Source of the DNA: Sinonovacula constricta
Lineage: Eukaryota > Mollusca > Bivalvia > Cardiida > Solecurtidae
Length of the DNA stretch: 64,000 nucleotides
Assembly (NCBI GenBank): GCA_007844125.1
Contig: CM017556.1
Coordinates: 83,409,751-83,473,750 of the forward strand
Direction of reading: 5' to 3'
Of this stretch, positions 11,120-21,622 are shown piece after piece. The notes beneath the pieces are model-generated. The model did no database searches and was not told the origin of the DNA. It saw only the letters and a program-made list of their open reading frames with translations. The position numbers were made by a program, and so were the translations under genes. The first letter of the stretch is position 1. Every line of letters begins with the position of its first letter.

Positions 11120-13600
11120 GGGAACCCTGGTTTTCATATTTTAGTACACTAATTATAAATAAATTAAATGTAGAAACTCAATTATCTGAATTGTTTATGC
11201 ATGCTTAATGCAGTAATTTAAGTTTATTTTTATTGACAGAACGTTTCTCTATAGTTGTATGTTGTTTTGACAAATAAAAGTATATACTTTTAGTTATATA
11301 TTTGTATTGACTGTGAATAAGATTTATTTGTTTTTCTGATTCAGTATGCATTTTTAAAATATAAAGCAATTAGCTAAAGTTAAAGTAACAAACATGCCAA
11401 TTTAACAAATGAAATATGTTTTAGTTGCAGTAGGGTTATTCATCAACTAAACTGAATAAGTTAAGAGCCATTGGATGGTAATAATACAGAAACAAGGCCT
11501 AACTCAAACACTATTTAAAACTTAATATAAGAAATAATTGGGTCCATGATTTAAAACTAACAAGTGTCTGTATTAATTTACAACTTGTCTACTTTTTATA
11601 GTATAACTTTCTTTCCTACAGTGTAAAAACTTTCAACATGGCTCAAGGGGTTTAAAACTATTAAAGCATGCACACAGAGATGACACGCTTACTTGCACTG
11701 GCTTTTAGCATACTTTTTAATTAATGTTTTCAGAATAAACAAGAATAAATATGTATTACTAATCATTTTATTCTGTTTTTCCATTTCGTTCATGTTAGGG
11801 TATTTAAGCAAGAACACAGCTTTATAATGTGCAGACAATATTTTAATGTGGAATGAAAAATGCATTTATGACAGATAAATACAAATACATATAAATTTAA
11901 ATATGTAGATAATGATTATGCAACACCATTGTCTTTTAAATAGAAATAAAGATCAAATAGTTTATTAATGTTGTTTCTCATGAAATCGTTAACTATATGT
12001 ATAATATTAGCACATGTTTCATTCTCCCTATACCATTTGATATAAACTGACTATGCACAAGTACTCGATAAATGTGCCATTAAGTGGCTCTTTAAAAGTT
12101 TTAAACATGTGATTTAATCTTAGTAAAATACACTTTAAATTGTTGTTTTGATAGCATTTAAAAACAGGACTCTGTCTCCCATTAGATATAGTAAGTGAAT
12201 TAGATTCTTCTGTTATGCTGATGTTCTTTAATTGTCAAATTATTTTGTAGATTATATGGAGAAATAAACAAAATTTAACATAATCCTGCCTTGTGATGTG
12301 TTAAAACAGTTGTATAAGAAGTAAAACTTAAGAAATGGTCTACCACTAAGAAAGCAATACTGAAACAGACTGAAAATTTGAAATCTTTTAATGAAATTTA
12401 ATCTTTTTCAAAGAACTGCAAATAACTGATATTTCCTCTCTGCCTTCCTGACAGCTGTGCTTCTGTTGGCTGGCCCATGGTGTTGAATTTAAAGGTTAAC
12501 TGTCACTGAAGATATGGTTCATGTCATGGTAACTGAAAAAAATAATGGTATGCTAAACAGGTTTCAGCTTTATATGAAAAGTTGCAGTAACCACCTAAAC
12601 TCTTTGGTTCCAGTCCTAGTCTGGACAAATACATTTATTATTCATCCACCAATAATACTATAAAACAAAACATACAAAGTTAGAACAAAAATATTAAAAT
12701 CTCGTTATGTCCTAGTTTCTGTGACAGTTGTCACACACAAAAATCTTTGCAGAGTAAATCCTACATATAATGATTATCATGGTTTATTGTTTTTAAAACC
12801 TTTTTAACAATACAATTAATGGTATCCAAAGGTTAAGACTATTTTTTTTTCTAAAAACAACAACAAACAAAACAAAAACAAACAGATAAATTATTGTATT
12901 CTGAAAATATCCATGATATTGAAGATAACTGATGTACTCTAGCCAAGTGAAAAGTGAAGCACATCACCCCACTTATTATGACAAACATGCATTGGACTAA
13001 AGAGTGAGTTTATGCATAAAAGTTGTGCCAAAATTCTCCAAAACAGTGGGTAAGATCTTACATGTATTTTATTTAGACAAATTCAGTTACCACCTTTAAT
13101 ATATAAACATCTGGTATCGACATTTTATTAACTACTGACTAACTTTGAATACAAGTATAATTGTATTATCTGACAATATATACGTACTTTTTTTAGTAAA
13201 ATTGCATTTATTAACACTAAAAATTCCCAGTAGGTGTGTTAATGTTTAATATGTATCAGCTTTTCACATTCGAATGATTCTTTTCATTACCTGAACCTCT
13301 TGGTAGTAGGTTTAATCTGTCAAAACAAAATGCCTTTATGCAGACCGAAAAGCCCTTTCACAAGATTTGGCAAACAGTCTGTGCACAAAGAAGAGGAGAG
13401 TAGAGGAGTTAGACAGAAAACTGTGAAGGCTTCATATTCTAAAATAAAAATATGGATTTATAACATTTTTTTTAATACAATTTATCTTTTCATATTTTTT
13501 TACATGCCAAAATTGAAAAATAATACTTATATTTAATGTCAGATATTAGTAAGACAAAATTGATAGAGGCACACCACATGACATTAAAATACATGTACAC
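11120..13600. other. Intergenic, AT-rich, no gene seen
   Basis: No coding, RNA or clear mobile-element signal, apart from a weak SINE-like patch at about 12,590-12,670 (GGTTCCAGTCCTAGTCTGGAC and CATCCACCAATAATA). The 78-codon ORF at 13,300-13,536 has no recognisable domain. Confidence 0.4.
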
Positions 13601-13614
13601 TGTAGTGTTTTAAG

Positions 13615-13845
13615 TAAACCATAGTACCTCTAATAGCACTTCAATGCATGGGTTCGGGTCCTGGTCAGGACAAGAATTTTCAGGTGGGAAGGTTTTCCAG
13701 CTAACCTGCTGTGTGCTAGTGGTTCTGCCCCACACAAATCTAGGAGGGGTTTCCTTCACCAATAATAAGCTGGATGTCACCAATATAATCACAACCGTGT
13801 CAGTGCAATGTAAAAAGCAACTACAACAAAAACATAAAAAACATA
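13615..13845 (+). mobile_element. tRNA-derived SINE of bivalve type
   Basis: Box B-like GGGTTCGGGTCCTGGTCAGG at about 13,650, then the conserved body with CCAGCTAACCTGC, GTGGTTCTGCCCCAC, CCTTCACCAATAATAAGCTG and the tail GTCAGTGCAATGTAAAAAGC. The same body and tail layout is seen at 29,815-30,050. The two overlapping ORFs here are repeat-derived. Confidence 0.7.
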
Positions 13846-13869
13846 TGCACAGGGTTCAGTAAAAGACAG

Positions 13870-15090
13870 ATTAGCTTTCTCAAAATAAACTTTAATGAGG
13901 TAAATTATTTAAGGTATAGATTTGTCTGAACTACATTGCAAAAGCCTTGGGTTGCTTGACACCTTCTAACCATGTGTTCAAGTGTGGAAGGAATTCATTT
14001 TGCAGGATCTGTAAATAAAATTGCACATTATATAAAAAATCACATAGATGAGGCACATATATACTAGGATGACAACCTGAAATTGAATGTTTTGTGAGTA
14101 AGTCAAGGAAAGTATTGCTATATTTATGTCTAGCACATCCACTTCAGAAAGCCGACGCTCAAAGTTCAAACCTTGATCCTAAGATGTGACTTTAAACAGT
14201 GGTACATACATTTGGAAGTTCAATTTCTTGACAACATTCAAACTGAAGGTTATACAATACTAGTCTGAGAATAAAATTATTGGGATTAATTGCTATGTCA
14301 GGTATTCATGGCATGAAATCACAGAAAAGGCAGCACTATATTTGTTTCAAATGTGAAGTTTGATTCCATAAATGGTTCTTTTTCATAAATGATAAAATTA
14401 ATAGATAAGGCCACACCCCTTATGCCCTCTACAGGCTGCAAGTAAAAAAAAATTAAAGCAAAATATTTTTTTCCATGGAAAATAAAGCATATATATGCAC
14501 AGAGAAATACACTTCTATAAGTTTCAGACATGATTTGTTGCTGAGGATAATCTAATCCAGAAGTTTAACCTGAACAGTTACCATTTATCACAATAGAAAC
14601 CGAAAGTAGAACACGGTTTTCTGACAGCTGCTATTAATGTGCTGATTTTCGATTTAGCCATCTATTTAGAAGGAAAATAACCATAAAAAGACTGATTATG
14701 TATAACGATAAACCCTAATAGTCAGATTAAAAACAACAACAAACGAATAAAGAAATAACATATCATAACAGAAGGCTCGAAGAGGGCGGGACAGATGTGC
14801 GTCGTGTCTGAGTTAACACTAAACTCTGAACGATTTTAAAGAAGAAATAGTGTCCACAACATCCTTTCTTTGTAGAACTCTTTGAAAGTAATAATGTCAC
14901 ATCCTAGTACCCCCATTAACACGAGATTTACGCGTTTTTTTATTAATGTTAACAAAGCTTTCAGCTTTCCATCTATTGTTTTAGTTTACACCAGAAGTTT
15001 TCCATGACTCCCTATGACTGCTGCGATGTATTAAACCTATTTATATAGGGTATATAGCGTGACGTCACGAGTCCGCGGTCCCTTTACTAT
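13870..15090. other. Intergenic, no gene seen
   Basis: No coding or RNA gene was recognised. The sequence becomes less AT-rich toward 15,100, where the block shared with copy C begins. Confidence 0.4.
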
Positions 15091-15119
15091 ATGTCTATGC
15101 TATATGTCTATGCTGTTTT

Positions 15120-16120
15120 TGAAGAACCCTGTTGTCTCGTATTCTTCTTCCGGCGAACAAAAATCCGCGATTCCGTGAGTAGCATTGCAGCTGACACATC
15201 AGAGAGAAGACGTATCGGGGACGGAATAACCTGATGAGTTCGATGTACTGATAATGGCTGTCTACACAACGTAGCAACAGCAGCTACGTCTAAGCATGCT
15301 TCAGAAGTCAACTTTAATGTGTTGAGTTTGTGTAAAATAGAGGTCCACGTGATTGTTCTGAACAATGCAGAAGTACACGAAATATGGTCTTGTAAATGAA
15401 ACGCAAGAACATACAAGAAACCATAACATTCCATATAATTACACCTGAACAACAATACAACTGAAACTTTTAACAATGATTTAACCGTAAAGGTCATTTA
15501 ATACCAGTCCCTCTTGGCAGGTTTTCAAGCGACACGGTCTATAAAGAATTTTGCACACTTAAGGACCTTTGACTATATACTGGCGCACAGAGCTTTGCAG
15601 ACGACACGTTTAAGAGGGTCACTACAGTTTATGGATACGTGCACTTTGCATCTCGCTTTATAGAAATTTGCTGGCTTATGTTCTGTACCCAAAGAGATCC
15701 GATTGTACTCTTGTTGCACTTGCAACAGCTGTGCAAATTTTGCAACATCACGTGCTCTTATCCTGCGCAGTAGACATGCGCAAATATCGCCAACGGTTTG
15801 AGGCCCGCCGACTATTACAACTTCCGCCTTTCTGATCTAGAATAGACTTCGACGCAATTTTTAAGGTAGCCATTAAATCAAATCTTTTAAACATATTTTA
15901 ATCGTTTGACCCGTATGGTGATTGCAGTAAACGGTTGACATTCGTGAAAAACAGTTATTTGGATTGTGTAGACAAGATCTGTGCACATTTCGCGACCGGG
16001 ACATACCGATCAATGATCAATGTAAACAAAGTACAACACAAGACTTTTAAATGCCTACCAACGACATTGCTTAATTGAGATTTTATCGCAATAAACCACT
16101 AGAGTGAGTGTAAAACACAG
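15120..16120 (+). promoter_or_regulatory. Promoter region and non-coding exon 1 of copy A
   Basis: The block aligns by eye with 44,170-44,803 upstream of copy C. Matching pieces include GACGTATCGGGGACGGAATA, AGAGATCCGA, GTAGACATGCGCAA and the terminal TAAAACACAG/GTAAGTGAC. The last is a strong splice donor (GT at 16,121-16,122) conserved in both copies, so exon 1 ends at 16,120. Its start is unknown. The two TGCGCA half sites around 15,764-15,782 resemble NRF1-type sites common in CpG-rich animal promoters. No TATA box is convincing. The donor is well supported; the promoter call is inference. Confidence 0.55.
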
Positions 16121-16149
16121 GTAAGTGACGAGTAAACCTTGAGCTACGT

Positions 16150-16222
16150 GTTCCTTTTTCTTTTCCAGGGGATGTTAGGGTGGGGGTGGGTGGTGGTGCG
16201 GGTGCGGGTGGGGGTAGGGGAC
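16150..16222 (+). repeat. G-rich tract, G-quadruplex candidate
   Basis: More than six runs of three to five G separated by one to four bases, starting about 30 nt after the exon 1 donor of copy A on the sense strand. The corresponding place in copy C (about 44,835-44,870) has no G-rich tract, so it was gained in A or lost in C. Confidence 0.75.
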
Positions 16223-16339
16223 AAAATCATTAAGTACCAGCCCGTTTTGTAAGGAAATATATGTGGTCATATTTGTATTCAAGCCAAAGTTAGCGCAGTT
16301 GTAAAGCATCCTTGCAATCCTATGTTTGTAGTTTCACAA

Positions 16340-16530
16340 TATAAATTAAACCAGGTTAGCGACCGGTCCTCTTTGCTGACTAACCGTTCCAAGGCGGTAA
16401 TTTCTGGTTCTTCTTTGTGAGTGTTATGTCTTGTCTCTGTGTTTCTGTCACTTTTACATTTACCCTGTTTGCCTTTGTCTAGAGGTAGTTTAGTTTTAAA
16501 TATCTGAGGTAAATCTTATAGTACATTTTC
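16340..16530 (-). repeat. Dispersed repeat family R1, copy 1
   Basis: Its reverse complement matches 16,690-16,910, 19,990-20,135 and 30,475-30,600; shared strings include CCTTGGAACGG, GTCAGCAAA and CTAAACTACCTCTA. It is absent at the matching point of copy C, which indicates insertion in the intron 1 region of copy A after the duplication, or loss from C. Confidence 0.6.
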
Positions 16531-16689
16531 TTATTTGTTCATATTTATTTTTTTCTTAAAATAAAACAGGACGTTCAACGAAAAGCTTATTCATTCATTT
16601 GATCGTATTTATGCCATAGTTAGATTAACAAATGATTTGAATAAGAATGTATGACAAAGTCCTATATGCATTGCAACATATACCAAAAC

Positions 16690-16910
16690 CCGTAAAGGAC
16701 AGCAAGGCAAATGTAAAACTAAGAACAAATCTGTGATGAGTCATTTAACAAAAATAGAAAACCCAGGAAGTTCTGCATTGGAACGGTCAGTAAGCAAAAG
16801 GGACCGACTGGGGTGCTTAAACCGGTTTTAGTTTATAGAGCTCAAATCTCGCACCCACGAGGGGCCTCCCAAAATGCAAACAATGAAAAGAAAACCGATC
16901 CATCTAAATA
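16690..16910 (+). repeat. Dispersed repeat family R1, copy 2
   Basis: Contains GCATTGGAACGGTCAGTAAG, AAAGGGACCGACTGGGG and TTAAACCGGTTTTAG, inverted relative to copy 1 about 250 bp away. It is part of a roughly 575-bp stretch (16,640-17,215) missing from copy C. Confidence 0.6.
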
Positions 16911-17429
16911 AAAATGTCCAAGCGCTGACGTTTTCTTTGAAATATTATGATGGATGTGACGTCAATGAAAACCAATGTTCACATAGTAGTATTTAGCAGA
17001 GAGAGAAGTATTATTTCTATTAGAAGCACTACACAAAATTGTTGATTGTAAGTGAACTTTATTTTTTGAATCAAGAAAAGAAAATTACTAGTGAATTGTA
17101 AATAGTTCTTGCATCTTGTTCATGTGCAAATGGAATTGAGGAAGCAAAGTCCAATGTCTATCAAATGAAATACACGTAACAATGCTTATACAATGAATTA
17201 AATGACATAGATTACAACACGTTTTGCACTCGGTAATAAAAATATAAACCTCATACAGCTGGTTCTGAAAACTTTCCACACAATCACTTTTGTTTTCGCA
17301 ACATTAAAAATGGAATTATTGAAGCTTTAACTCCTAAAACTATGCACACTTTCAAAAAGGTGATAACGAATTGCGTTTTTTAAAACACCGGGAGATTAAT
17401 AAACTAACCTAATCAGATGTATTTGTTTA

Positions 17430-17484
17430 TTTATGGGGTGTGGGAGTTGGGTGTGTGAGTGTGTGTGTGTGTGGGGGGGGGGGG
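17430..17484. repeat. (GT)n and poly-G tract
   Basis: GGTGTGGGAGTTGGGTGTGTG, then GT repeats and a run of about twelve G. The matching place in copy C (about 45,272-45,298) has a shorter G-rich GGTGTGGGAGACGGGGGTGG, so the tract predates the duplication and expanded in A. Confidence 0.85.
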
Positions 17485-17899
17485 AAAGCTAGACATAGCT
17501 AAAATTATACATTTTTAAACTGTGTTTTAACTGTTAGTTACACATGTATATAAAATTGCTTTTAGACTGTTTTGCATTTTGTACAACTCTTTCTCTTATT
17601 TTGTTTTTGACAGTTCCTGTTCATCCTTAACTCGAGTGCATTCAAACAATATACCATACACAACGCTGTTTTCCTTTCTGTGTTAACCATTACCCAAGCA
17701 ATTTTCATTACGATTATTGTATAAACCCGTTTCTTTAAACAAAATTGACCACCATTTTAGAAGCGTTTGTATATACCATTCAATTTGGCAAAAAAGTTAG
17801 AATCTATGTGTTGTGTTTTTTTACCTTGGCCATATAGGCATATAACGGTTTCGAACTGAGAAGCCTAGTACCTTACCTGGGCAAGGGAGGTTTACTCGT

Positions 17900-19980
17900 A
17901 GCTCCTTTAAGGACTGAAAACCACCTCCTTACAGTCAACCACAAGATTCGACCCTGTTGTGAGATCATAGAGGGAAGGGTAATAAACCAATAAATTTATG
18001 TACCTGTTTATAATAGAACAGGTAATAAAACAATAATGTAGGTCAATATAAACATTGAATGGAAACGTCACGGTGAAGGAATTGCTTAGCCATCTGTAAT
18101 ATCTTGTATACTAAGTAGATGGTCAAACTTCAATAATTTATTACAATCTTTAGCAAGAAAATACTCTTACAGTTCTGGATTGAGTGTATACAATCGTGTT
18201 TGGACAGCACTCCAGGCCAAATAGTAAATACCTTTTTGTTCAATATTTATGTAACAGTGGGTGACTTTTTGTTTTCCGTCCACGTTATGAACATGAACTC
18301 AAATTTGAATATGGTCTACACTAAAGGAATGTATGGGCAGGTTTTCAATTAGATTCACTACTTCACAGAGACAGTCTTATAACATCATGTGAAATGTTAA
18401 AAAACGTTGAAATGTGTTTAAACATTCATACATACCAGATTAACATTCGTTAACGAAAATGGCATTATTTTTTTTGGTGTGCCAGCGAAGATGGTGTTAG
18501 CATCTTTTCGAAAATGGTGATCCCCCAAAAGCTGAAACTGAGAAAAAAAATGATAAAGATCATACATAACCACGATTTAAAAAGTATCAATTTATTGCCT
18601 TAATATTACTGTTTTAATACATTTAATATCTATGTATACACATTTAAAGCATTGCAAATAATTAAATGTATATTCATATCTCTTGTGGCAGTTTGCATAG
18701 TTTATTATGATATGCATGAATATAAAATTCACCATGCATTTATTCCTAATTTGTTTCTGTAATATTTAGTAGTTGATCTTTAAAAAAACCCTGATTTTTA
18801 TGAAACTTCACAATTGCTTCGGATCTTTTGATAAAGAGCCGTAAAGATTTTTAGATTTAAACAATATACTGTAGGTTTTGCGTAATGTATCATGCAATCA
18901 TCTAAAATACTAACAATACAAACAAAAGGCATGGCTGTTTAGCTAAGAAATATTCAGATAAGAAAATTTGTCAATGTCAAATGCCTACATTAGCTAGTGT
19001 ACTAAATAAGAAATTTGCTGCGCTAGCATGGAGATAACCCTCAACAAACTGAATCGTATGGAAAATAGATCTGAAATCATAACATGAGGTGAACACGAGC
19101 AACAACAATGCTCAACCGGGGAGATGAATCAGTGAAACACGACTACAGCTATATCTACCAATATATACATGATCTCAAATAATCAGTTCTATGGCGCTGG
19201 ATAAACATTATCCGTAGTGGTAGAGCAAGGTTACATTTTAAACAGGTAAAACGATCCCAACAAGAGTTACTGTAAAATAAGTCATTGATAAGGATTTAAA
19301 AGGTCACCCCTCGTTAAATATTAGTTTAACACCAGACAAAGTATTGCATTCTCTGATCAGAAGTTGTTTAAACTTATGAGAACAATATTTAAAAGTTTAC
19401 ACGTTGACACATTTGTGTTAGATCAGTGAAGTATGTGCTATCAAAATGACGAATAATTAAAGGATTTATTATAGTATTTGAAACATACTACTTAATTTAA
19501 TGCGCAATTTATATGGAAACAAATGTGAATAGTAGCTATTTGGGAATATTCATAAATGAGAATTTTCTTTCTTTTATTTTTTTACCATCATATTGGATTT
19601 AAAATGTCCAGATCAAAACTTATGAAACATAATTTATGGATTTAATCGACGCTTTGAACATGCATAATTATATTATGAGGTGAAGAGGTGACTCCAACGC
19701 ATCTTGTTTTTAAATATTTCACCTTATATTTCTTGTAAAACTGCAAAGAGCATATCATCAACATTATGATTTACATTTACTTCAAGTTTGTAAAATGAAT
19801 GCCTTTCGAGGCATCGAAATCGGTGCACAATACTGTAATTCCAGCTTTTTTAAAGTTTGATATTAGTCGATTATGTTAAATAGGAAAATACAAAAAGTTC
19901 TAATGAAAATTACCACAAAAATTAAAATTTGAGCTATTGCTAGACAGAGATTCATACACGTTAAAGTAAAAGTGTAAAGC
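17900..19980. other. Intron 1 of copy A, no gene seen
   Basis: Intron sequence without a counterpart in copy C. No coding region or RNA gene recognised. Confidence 0.45.
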
Positions 19981-19989
19981 ACCAAGACT

Positions 19990-20135
19990 AGAAATTGCAA
20001 CCACAGAGAAAAAATAACAGTTACCGCCTTGGAACGACCAGTCGGCAAAAGGCCCAACAGACTGTTTAAACCTGTTTTGAGGAGCTCTCAAACATGACAC
20101 GTCCTGAAGGTTTTTCTCAAATACAAACAATGATA
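19990..20135 (+). repeat. Dispersed repeat family R1, copy 3
   Basis: Contains CAGTTACCGCCTTGGAACGA, GTCGGCAAAAGGCCC and TGTTTAAACCTGTTTTGAG, in the same orientation as copy 2. Two overlapping minus-strand ORFs here are repeat-derived. Confidence 0.6.
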
Positions 20136-20860
20136 ATAAAATGTCCTATCAAAGTGAGACAACTAACAGTAAGTACCTGCGTCGGGTGTTACATTGATAT
20201 AAGAATACAATTTACAAATTAAAAAAAATAATCACCTTTGAAAAATTCTACAATATGTACAGGAGAAGTGTTCGACGCATAGCCTTAGTGTTTTAGATTT
20301 ATATCTCATTTAAAACATAAAATACCTTTTGAAGTGTTACTTAAACTACTGCCTTAGTTTTTTGTGCAGATGCTAGAATACATGCGACAGAAGTATTCCA
20401 ATGACCAATCATCTATTTTTTCTTTCCTAATAGGGATGTATTGTTTTAATATGCATACATGTATTTGATATGTTCAGTTATCGTTATGTTAAGTATGTTA
20501 AGTAAGCAAATTATTCTGGTTTTATAGATATACTATTAGTTTCATATTTTGCATTTTACGTAACTGTTTTAATTACTAGATTTGAGATCAATACCAGTCT
20601 ATTATGTATTCAAAGCACATGCAATTATGCTCTCCAGTATCCCCTTTGTATGATTGAGTGGTCACTGTTATTTAGGTGACGTTCTACACACATTTTTAGC
20701 AGAAAAATAACTCACAAGTTCATCAATATTAGCATTTCTACTCTTTTACTACATACGTTGACAGTGGACTAATTTAAAATAAAATGTCTATTCAATTAAC
20801 ATGTCTCGTCTATATTATTATTATGCATCGATTGGTGTTATTTTATTTCAGTAAATAAAA

Positions 20861-20938
20861 ATGTCATCGTATCTGCTCATCCACCACCGACTCCATCCGC
20901 TGGACGACTTCGATTCTGTCATGACGAAAAGTATATAA
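20861..20938 (+). CDS. Conserved upstream ORF (25 codons plus stop) in the 5' leader of copy A
   Basis: Begins ATG TCA TCG and encodes MSSYLLIHHRLHPLDDF followed by eight more residues. The stop TAA is 7 nt before the SAM-protein ATG at 20,946. It opens 10 nt after a splice acceptor (AG at 20,850-20,851), so it is in the same exon as the main start. Copy C has the same ORF with identical length and spacing; codons 2, 8, 11, 15 and 20 differ only synonymously and codons 23-24 differ in amino acid. Relic B has a nonsense codon at codon 10. The start has A at -3. The frame differs from the main ORF. It may act as a cis regulatory peptide or yield a microprotein; the sequence cannot tell which. 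Confidence 0.7.
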   Translation: MSSYLLIHHRLHPLDDFDSVMTKSI

Positions 20939-20945
20939 AAAGAAC

Positions 20946-21622
20946 ATGGAAGAAGTGAGAGACTTTTTAAATGAGGCAGGGCTTGGCATGTATGCTGAGA
21001 AGTTTGAGGAGAATGGATGGGATGATTTTGAAACTGTGCTGTCAATGACAGAAGAAGACATCAAAACATGCATTGACAAGCCAGGTCATGTTCGAAAACT
21101 GTTGCTTAAACTCCAACAAACAAAACGCCTGCTTCAAGAAAAACGTGATAGAGAAGAAAATACCTTATCGGATATCTCCTCTTCAGATGCAGGCACCAGC
21201 GTTCCAGTGCCCGATTCAGAGACACTCAGTAAGACTTTGTGTCCTAAACACAAGAAGACACAGATTGAGTCACCAACAATCACAGCCACAAAACAATGTG
21301 AGTCGATGAATGAGGCACCTAGTTTAAAATCTATGGCTATCAGTGAACCGGACGAAGATGCAGCCAATATTACAGGCAATCAAAGTTCAGTAACTAGCAA
21401 TACAGCTAACAATGATATGATTAACCCAGACTGCAAAATAAACACCACGCATGCCACTGGTGACCTAAGGATCCCAGATGTAGTTGACACAGACATAATT
21501 GGCCTTCGCAAATATTCAAAGAAACGGTTTAAAACTCATGTGGAAACTACTACAGAACTACTTTCAGAGGAATTGGCAAATGCACTAGATTCATCAGGCA
21601 TTGACAATAATGCGAGACAATT
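20946..21622 (+). other. Copy A coding exon 2: SAM domain and linker
   Basis: Starts within an exon whose acceptor is at 20,850-20,851 and ends at a GTAAGTAG donor (21,623). It holds 225 codons plus two bases. The linker after the SAM domain is rich in Ser, Thr, Asn and Asp and probably disordered. The orthologous exon in copy C (46,567-47,153) is also open, but the linker is shorter and more diverged than the SAM part. Confidence 0.9.

Noticed and set aside
15108..15497. 129-codon minus-strand ORF upstream of copy A
   Set aside because: The matching sequence in copy C does not keep the frame, and no domain is recognisable. The conservation is in short DNA blocks, consistent with promoter sequence.
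20861..20945. Upstream ORF as an N-terminal extension of the SAM protein
   Set aside because: It is in a different frame (offset of one) and ends in TAA 7 nt before the main ATG in both copies; no splice site in between would join them.
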